This document shows positions 1 to 5,236 of a stretch of 5,236 nucleotides of DNA, piece after piece. The notes beneath the pieces were generated by a model. The model was not told the DNA's origin, did not search any database, and saw only the letters and a list, made by a program, of their open reading frames with translations. The stretch is from Flavobacteriaceae bacterium. GTDB taxonomy: Bacteria; Bacteroidota; Bacteroidia; Flavobacteriales; Flavobacteriaceae. A program made the position numbers and the translations under genes. The stretch lies in assembly GCA_026992695.1 (NCBI GenBank), contig JALWYP010000336.1, forward strand, positions 1 through 5,236. Reading direction: 5' to 3'. The first letter of the stretch is position 1. Every line of letters begins with the position of its first letter.

Positions 1-129
1 TTTGACCAAATAAGTAAATTACAACCTAGAGATATACGAACGATTACACAACTCATCGATTTTTTCCCCGATCGTATCGAGCGCGATAGATGGGTTGAAC
101 AAGCAAAAGGACTGCAAGTAACACAATAA
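1..129 (+). CDS. 3' end of an unidentified gene (partial)
   Basis: The first reading frame is open from the window edge to a TAA at 127-129 and gives the last 42 residues of a protein. The tail is hydrophilic and probably helical, with the segment FFPDRIERDRWVEQAKG near the end and no membrane segment or sorting signal. I do not recognise the family from this fragment and assign no function. The frame is accepted as real because it stops only 7 bases before the symporter start on the same strand, the usual spacing of an operon, and because its composition (charged, Trp and Pro included, no low-complexity) looks like protein. Its identity would be the best clue to the substrate of the downstream transporter. 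Confidence 0.7.
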   Translation, partial: FDQISKLQPRDIRTITQLIDFFPDRIERDRWVEQAKGLQVTQ

Positions 130-136
130 TTTTTTT

Positions 137-1885
137 ATGCATTTAGATTGGTTAGATTGGACGATTATTATTTCTTTTTTTGTAATCTTTCTTATCATAG
201 GCATTGCAGTTGCTAAAAAATCGGGTAAAAACAGTCAAGAATTTTTTCTATCCGGACGTAATATGCCATGGTGGTTATTGGGCATTTCTATGGTAGCAAC
301 TACCTTCTCTGCCGATACTCCAAATCTAGTAACCGATATTGTACGCCAAAACGGAATAGCCGGTAATTGGGTTTGGTGGACGTTTTTACTTACCGGAATG
401 CTTACCGTTTTTGTTTATGCTAAGCTCTGGAGACGCTCACAAGTTCTTACCGATTTGCAGTTTTATGAAATGCGATACAGTGGTAAAGAAGCAGCGTTCC
501 TTAGAGGATTTAGAGCGCTTTATCTCGGCGTTTTTTTTAATGTCATGATAATGGCTTCGGTATGTTTGGCAGCAATAAAAATTGGAGGTGTATTATTTGA
601 TTTAAAACCTTGGCAAAGTGTCTTGTATGCCTCGGTTGTAACCGTTGCTTACAGTTCGTTTGGTGGGCTTAGAGGGGTAATATTAACAGATTTTATCCAG
701 TTTATTATCGCAATGGTTGGTTCGGTGTGGGCAGCATATTATATTATTAATTTACCGGAAATTGGAGGACTACAAAATTTATTACAACATGAAAATGTTG
801 CAGATAAACTTAATTTTTTACCTGATTTTAACGATACAAAATCACTACTAACCCTTCTTCTTATCCCCCTTGCAGTGCAATGGTGGAGTGTATGGTATCC
901 GGGTGCAGAGCCTGGTGGCGGTGGTTATATTGCACAACGAATGCTAGCTGCAAAAGATGAAAAAAACGCCATAGGTGCAACCTTGTTATTTAATATTGCT
1001 CATTATGCATTACGCCCTTGGCCCTGGATTTTAATTGCATTGGCTTCTTTGGTTTTTTATCCGCAAGTTTCAGATATTGGCAATCAGTTTCCTAATGCTG
1101 TTTTAGGGCATGATTTAGGCTATTCGGCTATGCTAACCAAATTACCAAGCGGATTGTTAGGTATTGTTGTTGCGTCGCTTATTGCAGCTTTTATGAGTAC
1201 TATTTCTACACACTTAAATTGGGGGTCTTCCTATATTTCACTCGATTTTTATAAACGATTTTTAAAACCGGAGGCTTCCGAAAAAGAACTTGTAGCCGTG
1301 GGAAGACTTTCTACTTTATTGTTAATGATTGTATCTGCACTCTTAGCCTTGGTTTTAAGTAGCGCATTAAGTACGTTTTCTATATTGTTGCAAATTGGCG
1401 CAGGAACCGGTTTAATTTTTATCTTACGCTGGTTTTGGTGGCGTGTTAATGCCTATAGTGAAATAACAGGTATGGTGGTTTCTTTTATCATGGCACTTGT
1501 ATTTGAATTTACCGAATTAGGATTAGAAGACTACCAAAAGCTCATTATTGGAGTAGCCATAACAACTGTAAGCTGGATAGCGGTAACTTTACTTACCAGA
1601 CCCACAGATACAAAAACCTTAGCCTCATTTTACAATACGGTTACGCCTTATGGAATAGGTTGGAATCCCTTTAAAAGAATGGCTAAAAACAACGATATAA
1701 CACTAAAAGCAACCCATGATAATTTCACTATCGACTTGGCTTCGATGCTTTTGGGCGTACTGGCAGTTTACTCCGCTTTATTTGCCACGGGATATTACAT
1801 TTACGGAAATAATACTGCAGGTTTAGTATTAACCGCTATTGCATTACTTTCTGCATATTTTATTTTTAAATTTTGGAGAAAATAA
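137..1885 (+). CDS. Sodium:solute symporter (SSS/SLC5 family)
   Basis: This 582-residue inner-membrane protein should import a small solute with Na+, using the LeuT-like fold of the SSS family. About 13-15 hydrophobic segments are visible (for example near residues 8-26, 45-58, 77-95, 126-150, 161-203, 237-254, 278-308, 335-355, 390-432, 442-460, 468-487, 534-553 and 559-577). Family-like landmarks are FFLSGRNMPWWLLG (36-49), the ATTFSADTPNLVTD stretch (54-67), the Gly-rich PGAEPGGGGYIAQRML (255-270) and the ASLIAAFMSTISTHLNWGSS helix (346-365). By family analogy, the Ser/Thr of that helix and the small residues of the first core helix would form the Na2 site. The length fits the family. The ATG at 137 puts the first helix at residues 8-26 and is preceded by a T-tract with no Shine-Dalgarno, as is usual in Bacteroidota. 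It is probably co-transcribed with the gene ending at 129. The substrate (sugar, amino sugar, carboxylate or other) cannot be read from the sequence. Confidence 0.95.
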   Translation: MHLDWLDWTIIISFFVIFLIIGIAVAKKSGKNSQEFFLSGRNMPWWLLGISMVATTFSADTPNLVTDIVRQNGIAGNWVWWTFLLTGMLTVFVYAKLWRRSQVLTDLQFYEMRYSGKEAAFLRGFRALYLGVFFNVMIMASVCLAAIKIGGVLFDLKPWQSVLYASVVTVAYSSFGGLRGVILTDFIQFIIAMVGSVWAAYYIINLPEIGGLQNLLQHENVADKLNFLPDFNDTKSLLTLLLIPLAVQWWSVWYPGAEPGGGGYIAQRMLAAKDEKNAIGATLLFNIAHYALRPWPWILIALASLVFYPQVSDIGNQFPNAVLGHDLGYSAMLTKLPSGLLGIVVASLIAAFMSTISTHLNWGSSYISLDFYKRFLKPEASEKELVAVGRLSTLLLMIVSALLALVLSSALSTFSILLQIGAGTGLIFILRWFWWRVNAYSEITGMVVSFIMALVFEFTELGLEDYQKLIIGVAITTVSWIAVTLLTRPTDTKTLASFYNTVTPYGIGWNPFKRMAKNNDITLKATHDNFTIDLASMLLGVLAVYSALFATGYYIYGNNTAGLVLTAIALLSAYFIFKFWRK

Positions 1886-1890
1886 TTGAA

Positions 1891-3576
1891 TTACCTTTTT
1901 ATCAATTTTAAGGTAGTCACCGTTTTACCAGATGAAATTTGAACAAAATACAACCCCGATTGTACCGTAATCCCTTGATTGGTTTTACGATTCCAAACAA
2001 GTTCTTGTGTACCGGAAACAGTATCGTTTAAGAGAGTTGTTATTTTTTTTCCAAAAGGATTAAAAACAGATACGGTAACTTTTGTTTCTTCTTTAACCGA
2101 AAAGGAAATACGGGTTTCATCTAAAAAGGGATTTGGATAAACCGAAGCATTAAAAACCCTTTCCGGAAAATCATTAACCCCTAAAATTTGCGGGTCAATA
2201 AACGTATAATACACATCTTGCCCGCCATTTAAAGTATTTGCCCAAGCCAAATGCGCTCCTTCATTTGTAGAAACCATATCAAAATAATCGCCCATTTTAT
2301 CTTGATTAGGATACCCAATATTAGGGTTAAAAGCAGGAGAAATAGCTTCTTCAGGCATCCAACTGTCTCCTTGATCTTCAGAAAAAGTATAGTATAATCT
2401 TGAGTCGTAAGTTCCGCCCGGAGCATCTCGTGTATCAAGCCAAACAACATCAATACGTCCGTTGGGAGCAACTGCCATAGTTCCCATCCACTGGTAAGCA
2501 GTTGTACCGGCATCTGTATTTATACGAATTGGCGATGAATAACTTACCCCACCATCTGTACTCTTAACAAACATAACATCTGCCGGGTCACCGTTATTTC
2601 TTTGTACCGAGGCTAATGTGTATATATATCCATCACTTGCACCTCCGGAAACATCTACATCTACCCACATTTGCCCCAACAACCCCACCGGATTAACAGG
2701 TGTACCAGCTGTAACAAATCCATCAAAATTTATGTTGGTTACAGAATCGAAACTCACCGGATTTGAATTGTTATTTGCTGTTGTAGATTTAATGATAATC
2801 TCTCCTATGTCTGATGTTCCCGAAATAAATAAATCTCCGGCATTATTTACAGCAAGTGTTCCCCATCGTGGAGAAGCAGAAACAGTAACACAAGGCTCGA
2901 AACTATTTGCAGTATCGATGGAACGCGTAAAGTCGCCTGAACAAGTAGTAAAACTAATATTCCAATTTGCATAAATATTTCCATCTCCGGCTCCTCCAGA
3001 TCTATCTACACGCATCCATTGTTTATCTCCTCCAAAAGCAGAAATCGGCACTCCCCAAGAAACTCCTCCATCTGTAATTGAATAAACATCGCACATAAAA
3101 CCTGAGGTTAAACTATTATAAAAAAAGTTGCCGTCGGTATCGTAATCCAGCACAGGATCTGACCGAAACACTCCAGGGTTAATTACAGACGGAAACGTCC
3201 ACGTTAAACCACCATCTAGAGAATACCCATAACCTGCTTGCCTAAAATTACTGGCAGTAGTGTCAAATTGTCGCCAACCAATAACAATACGATTGGGATT
3301 AGTAGGGTCTACTGCAATTGAAGGTTCGTTTGCCGCATCTCCTACCATATCATTCCCCGAGCCGTCCACATTTACCTGTGATGTAAAATATGATGTGCTT
3401 TTAAAATAATAACCCGGTTGTTTTTGCATGGATTCTTTGTTTACAGAAATATAATCATCGTCTTGGGTTTCTGTGGGTAAATTAGATAAATTTCGTTGTT
3501 GGGAATAAGAAATTAGCGTACAAACTAAAAAACCTATTAAAGTTGCACTTAATTTAGGAAGACTAAAATGTTTCAT
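1891..3576 (-). CDS. Secreted Asp-box (BNR) beta-propeller protein with T9SS type A sorting domain
   Basis: This 561-residue exported protein starts with a signal peptide (about 1-25: basic start, hydrophobic core ATLIGFLVCTLISYS). Residues about 80-465 look like a sialidase-type beta-propeller. Four Asp-box motifs (S-x-D-x-G-x-[ST]-[WY] or a variant) lie at 119-126, 167-174, 339-346 and 399-406. Other blade-like motifs are DPTNPNRIVIGW (90-101), a duplicated DxSGGxxDGxIY (191-202 and 309-319 area) and a G-R-x-DVVWLDTRD strand (373-384). Residues about 478-561 (1894-2145) form a Por-secretion-tail domain, from YPNPF through the VFNPFGKKI strand and SGLYFVQI to the end LKLIKR. This is known in Bacteroidota to direct export by T9SS and attachment or release at the cell surface. 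No FRIP/Arg-Ile-Pro motif of true sialidases is visible, so enzymatic activity is doubtful and a binding or adhesin role is equally possible. It converges with the symporter gene, with 5 bases between stop codons. The ATG at 3576 follows an A-rich leader. Confidence 0.9.
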   Translation of the reverse strand: MKHFSLPKLSATLIGFLVCTLISYSQQRNLSNLPTETQDDDYISVNKESMQKQPGYYFKSTSYFTSQVNVDGSGNDMVGDAANEPSIAVDPTNPNRIVIGWRQFDTTASNFRQAGYGYSLDGGLTWTFPSVINPGVFRSDPVLDYDTDGNFFYNSLTSGFMCDVYSITDGGVSWGVPISAFGGDKQWMRVDRSGGAGDGNIYANWNISFTTCSGDFTRSIDTANSFEPCVTVSASPRWGTLAVNNAGDLFISGTSDIGEIIIKSTTANNNSNPVSFDSVTNINFDGFVTAGTPVNPVGLLGQMWVDVDVSGGASDGYIYTLASVQRNNGDPADVMFVKSTDGGVSYSSPIRINTDAGTTAYQWMGTMAVAPNGRIDVVWLDTRDAPGGTYDSRLYYTFSEDQGDSWMPEEAISPAFNPNIGYPNQDKMGDYFDMVSTNEGAHLAWANTLNGGQDVYYTFIDPQILGVNDFPERVFNASVYPNPFLDETRISFSVKEETKVTVSVFNPFGKKITTLLNDTVSGTQELVWNRKTNQGITVQSGLYFVQISSGKTVTTLKLIKR

Positions 3577-3592
3577 TTTTTTTAATTTGTTT

Positions 3593-3625
3593 TAAAATTA
3601 CTTAAAAAAATTTATAAAACTCCAA
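3593..3625 (-). promoter_or_regulatory. Candidate promoter of the propeller gene
   Basis: Read on the minus strand, a TTG (3625-3623, in GTTTTGGA) is followed 22 bases later by TAATTTTA (3600-3593), 16 bases before the ATG at 3576. This resembles the Bacteroidota pattern of TTG near -33 and TAnnTTTG near -7, but the final G is missing, the spacing is slightly long and the whole region is AT-rich, so chance matches are likely. A promoter is expected here because a strong terminator lies just upstream at 3640-3682. Confidence 0.25.
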
Positions 3626-3639
3626 AACACATCCCTAAT

Positions 3640-3682
3640 AAAAAAAACATGAGTCTAAATTTATAAATTTGGACTCATGTTT
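3640..3682 (-). terminator. Intrinsic terminator of the sigma-like gene
   Basis: Two 18-base arms, 3645-3662 and 3665-3682, are inverted copies with one difference at 3656/3671, which still forms a U-G pair in RNA. The core arm is CATGAGTC and the inner part is AT-rich, so the true loop is probably larger than the 2 bases at 3663-3664. On the minus strand the hairpin is followed by eight U residues (the A-run 3640-3647). This is the classic Rho-independent layout. It lies 21 bases after the stop of the gene at 3704-4396 and would insulate the propeller gene from read-through. In the plus direction no comparable U-run follows the stem. Confidence 0.88.
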
Positions 3683-3703
3683 ACCGTTGTTTAATTAAAA
3701 AAA

Positions 3704-4396
3704 TTACTCTAGATTCTTTCGTATTAAGCTACTTACCTCCTGAATATTCTTTTTTATATCAAATTCATCTGCTTGTTTTACGATAGCAATTTCCTCATAA
3801 GTTAACTTACCAAAAACAAACATATCCAATACATTAGAGGTTTCTTCGGGTAGCCAATGATAGATATTGTTGAGTGCCAAGCGTTGTTTTTCGGTAAGTA
3901 CAACTTCTTCCGAAGATAAATCAAGTGCTTTAATAATTTGTTTTTGAGTATCTTCATATAAATACACCTTCTTTTTAAAATCTTCTTGATGGTACGAAAT
4001 ATCATCGAGTTCTTCTTCCATAATTAAATCAAAATTACCATCTATCGTAAATTTTTCTTCCAATTGCTTTAATTCATTATTTAAAATATCACGTGTACTC
4101 ATTGTACTTTTATGAAATTTTTCATTTTTACCTAGCTTTTTCAATTCACTATCGCAAAAAGTAAATAGTGCAATGCGTACTGAGTTTTCGTCTGTTTTAT
4201 CATCTTTGTAATTTTCATACATTAAAACAATTGCATCATCTATTACCCCGCTGGGACTGTACATATTTCTAGGAATAACCCCTTTGGTTTCAAAAACATA
4301 CAACCTGTGTTTTACATAGGGATAAACTTGTGGGATGAGTTTTAAAATTATTTTTCCAAAATCATCTGTTGCCTTATTAAATTTTATATTTTTCAT
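3704..4396 (-). CDS. Divergent sigma-70/ECF-like protein
   Basis: This 230-residue soluble protein has no signal peptide or membrane segment. Its C-terminus (181-229) aligns by eye with sigma-70 region 4: a Leu-Pro start (WLPEETSNVLDMFVF), then GKLTYEEIAIV as the first helix of the helix-turn-helix, then the likely recognition helix (DIKKNIQEVSSLIRKNL), as in the common pattern LPxxxRxVxxLxxxxGLSYEEIAxxLxxxxxTVKxxLxxAxxxLR. The N-terminus (about 12-64), with IPQVYPYVKHRLYVFE and VIDDAIVLMYENY, resembles region 2 of an ECF sigma factor, the core-polymerase binding helices. Between them is a linker of about 110 residues, much longer than in a typical ECF protein of 160-190 residues. It includes a charged segment rich in Glu and Asp (about 105-140, LKQLEEKF to EEELDDIS). 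It could be an active sigma factor or a sigma-derived regulator. No anti-sigma gene is adjacent. A strong terminator follows it. Assignment rests on pattern reading, not a search. Confidence 0.7.
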   Translation of the reverse strand: MKNIKFNKATDDFGKIILKLIPQVYPYVKHRLYVFETKGVIPRNMYSPSGVIDDAIVLMYENYKDDKTDENSVRIALFTFCDSELKKLGKNEKFHKSTMSTRDILNNELKQLEEKFTIDGNFDLIMEEELDDISYHQEDFKKKVYLYEDTQKQIIKALDLSSEEVVLTEKQRLALNNIYHWLPEETSNVLDMFVFGKLTYEEIAIVKQADEFDIKKNIQEVSSLIRKNLE

Positions 4397-4420
4397 AACT
4401 CAAGTAGTTTAAATTTTGAT

Positions 4421-4428
4421 TAAAGTTA
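4421..4428 (-). promoter_or_regulatory. Candidate -7 element of the sigma-like gene
   Basis: On the minus strand TAACTTTA matches the Bacteroidota -7 consensus TAnnTTTG except for the last base. It lies 24 bases before the ATG at 4396. Nineteen bases further upstream is TTC (4450-4448) where TTG would be expected, directly abutting the dyad at 4449-4466. The membrane-protein gene next door has a TATCTTTA at almost the same distance from its start, which supports both. Confidence 0.4.
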
Positions 4429-4448
4429 CAACTTCTCACAACGATTTG

Positions 4449-4466
4449 AAATGATATAAATCATTT
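4449..4466. promoter_or_regulatory. FNR/CRP-like dyad upstream of the sigma-like gene
   Basis: AAATGAT (4449-4455), a 4-base spacer ATAA, then ATCATTT (4460-4466) form a perfect 7-base inverted repeat. The core TGAT-N4-ATCA matches the half-sites and spacing of the FNR/DNR-type box TTGAT-N4-ATCAA. It begins 52 bases upstream of the ATG at 4396 and ends right at the TGA stop (4467-4469) of the neighbouring gene. No U-run follows the stem on the minus strand, which argues against a terminator. A similar dyad (12 of 14 core bases identical) lies upstream of the neighbour at 5175-5190. The regulator is unknown. Confidence 0.45.
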
Positions 4467-5129
4467 TCATGTTCTTTTTTTATCGATGAATTGTGCTAAA
4501 ATGGCAAACAAGAAATACGCAATGAGAGCAGAAACGGTTAAAGAACCTATATCTTCATTTGCCGGTAATACATACAAGTTTAAAAAGTTTATTAAAATAA
4601 GAAATAGTACAAAAAACCATCCTAAAAAGTTTCCGGATTTTGTAATTGGTTTAGTTTTAGAAAGGTAATATAAAAATCCAATAAGCAACAATACGGCCTC
4701 GGTTATAAAGGTTGCATTTTTATAATTCCAAAGTCCAAATCCATATTTTGGTTTTCCGTAAAATAGTGGTAAATCGGCTGTATGCACAATAAGATCGGTA
4801 AACCAATGCGATACTACTGCAAGTCCCATAACCAGAGCAATCTTTCCGGTATTAGGTTTTTGTTTTAAAATTAAAAATTTATACACCAAGTAAAAAAGAA
4901 AACCCCATAGTATTGAAGCAAGCAGTGAATGTGTAAAAGGGTAATAATTCATATAAAAATTATTTACTTCTGTATAGTTTTTAACAAACGTCAAACGTTC
5001 GATACCGGTTACAACAAACGGAAAAAACAAGATATCTACAAATTGTGTTGCTATAAAAAGCATCCCTAACGAAGCCTTTTTCTCTACTCCTTTTAATGCA
5101 AATGCTGCAGCATAATGACCTATAAACAT
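4467..5129 (-). CDS. Polytopic membrane protein, YdjM/DUF457-like putative metal-dependent hydrolase
   Basis: This 220-residue protein has about six hydrophobic segments (roughly 20-41, 66-86, 95-114, 139-156, 166-187 and 197-214) and no cleavable signal, so it sits in the inner membrane. Polar residues that look conserved are placed within or beside these helices: GHYAAAF with His5 at the start, QFVD with Gln29 and Asp32, PFTHS with His67, and SHWFTDLIVHTADLPL with His108, Asp112, His116 and Asp119, followed by GFGLWN (130-135). The order His ... Asp ... (P)xTHS ... SHxxxD is that of the integral-membrane group often annotated as metal-dependent hydrolase (E. coli YdjM, DUF457), whose His/Asp residues are thought to bind metal. 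Substrate and activity are unknown. The ATG at 5129 gives the expected start just before His5. It is followed by the sigma-like gene 70 bases downstream on the same strand, but that gene appears to have its own promoter region. Confidence 0.7.
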   Translation of the reverse strand: MFIGHYAAAFALKGVEKKASLGMLFIATQFVDILFFPFVVTGIERLTFVKNYTEVNNFYMNYYPFTHSLLASILWGFLFYLVYKFLILKQKPNTGKIALVMGLAVVSHWFTDLIVHTADLPLFYGKPKYGFGLWNYKNATFITEAVLLLIGFLYYLSKTKPITKSGNFLGWFFVLFLILINFLNLYVLPANEDIGSLTVSALIAYFLFAILAQFIDKKRT

Positions 5130-5152
5130 ATTAAAAATTATAATTTAATAAA

Positions 5153-5160
5153 TAAAGATA
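5153..5160 (-). promoter_or_regulatory. Candidate -7 element of the membrane-protein gene
   Basis: On the minus strand TATCTTTA matches TAnnTTTG except for the last base and lies 23 bases before the ATG at 5129, almost the same placement as TAACTTTA upstream of the sigma-like gene. No clear TTG is present 19 bases further upstream. The dyad at 5175-5190 occupies that area instead. Confidence 0.35.
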
Positions 5161-5174
5161 CAAAATTCTATAAA

Positions 5175-5190
5175 TATGATAGATATCATA
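5175..5190. promoter_or_regulatory. FNR/CRP-like dyad upstream of the membrane-protein gene
   Basis: TATGATA (5175-5181) and TATCATA (5184-5190) are a perfect 7-base inverted repeat around the central GA. The core TGAT-AGAT-ATCA has the same half-sites and 4-base spacing as the dyad at 4449-4466. It starts 45 bases upstream of the ATG at 5129 and would cover the -33 area of the candidate promoter, a position that fits either a repressor or an activator depending on the true start. The AT-rich surroundings raise the chance of a coincidental dyad. Confidence 0.45.
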
Positions 5191-5236
5191 CTTTTAGATT
5201 CATCTTTCAAAGTACAAAAAAATAAAAAAATAGCAC

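Noticed and set aside
146..163. Direct repeat TTAGATTGG at the symporter N-terminus
   Set aside because: It simply encodes the duplicated Leu-Asp-Trp of the start of the protein; too short to be meaningful.
19..204. Open frame of 61 codons on the minus strand at the left edge
   Set aside because: It overlaps both the partial upstream gene and the symporter start, whose plus-strand frames are better supported.
1884..1915. Short inverted repeats at the convergent junction (AATTGA/TCAATT and TACCTT/AAGGTA) as a two-way terminator
   Set aside because: The stems are only 6 bases long with 11-12 base loops, the two alternatives overlap and exclude each other, and no proper U-run follows either one.
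2229..2513. Open frame of 94 codons on the minus strand, partly hydrophobic
   Set aside because: It is an out-of-frame shadow of the propeller gene on the same strand.
2618..2974. Open frame of 118 codons on the plus strand
   Set aside because: It lies wholly inside the propeller gene on the other strand, has no protein-like motifs, and the opposite frame carries clear Asp-box and T9SS features.
3802..4005. Open frame of 67 codons inside the sigma-like gene
   Set aside because: It is a same-strand frame shadow with no independent start signal or recognisable motif.
4486..4668. Open frame of 60 codons on the plus strand
   Set aside because: It lies antisense within the membrane-protein gene, whose frame carries conserved His/Asp motifs and clear helices.
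5191..5236. Minus-strand GTACTTTGAAAG as a further promoter
   Set aside because: TAC-TTTG is one base short of the TAnnTTTG pattern, no TTG is placed upstream, and a better placed candidate exists at 5153-5160.
1..5236. A novel multi-gene defence or mobile system
   Set aside because: No nuclease, methylase, toxin, recombinase, transposase, phage gene, array or reverse transcriptase is visible; the genes look like ordinary chromosomal flavobacterial genes.

Overview
The window looks like chromosomal DNA of a Bacteroidota member, most likely a flavobacterium. The DNA is AT-rich. The start codons lack Shine-Dalgarno sequences and follow A- or T-rich leaders. One protein carries a type IX secretion (T9SS) C-terminal sorting domain, which is found only in this phylum. 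Candidate promoters resemble the Bacteroidota TAnnTTTG -7 element. I see no mobile element, tRNA, rRNA or CRISPR array.

Layout. The first 129 bases are the 3' end of an unidentified plus-strand gene. Seven bases later (137-1885) comes a complete Na+:solute symporter of the SSS/SLC5 family, probably in the same operon. It converges, with only 5 bases between stop codons, on a minus-strand gene (1891-3576) for a secreted, probably surface-anchored Asp-box (BNR) beta-propeller protein with a T9SS tail. The 127-base gap at 3577-3703 holds a strong intrinsic terminator for the next minus-strand gene and a weak candidate promoter for the propeller gene. Next are two more minus-strand genes: 3704-4396, a divergent sigma-70/ECF-like protein with an unusually long acidic linker, and 4467-5129, a polytopic membrane protein with conserved His/Asp residues resembling the YdjM/DUF457 'metal-dependent hydrolase' group. 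The last 107 bases hold the upstream region of that membrane gene. Its outer part (5191-5236) is very AT-rich and I see no gene in it.

How they may work together. Nothing here forms an obvious catabolic or defence system. The most notable non-coding signal is a pair of near-identical dyads of the form ATGAT-N4-ATCAT (FNR/CRP-like). One lies about 50 bases upstream of the sigma-like gene and the other about 45 bases upstream of the membrane-protein gene, each followed by a TAnCTTTA box 23-24 bases before the start codon. This suggests that the two adjacent genes have separate promoters under one shared regulator. That is inference from sequence pattern only.
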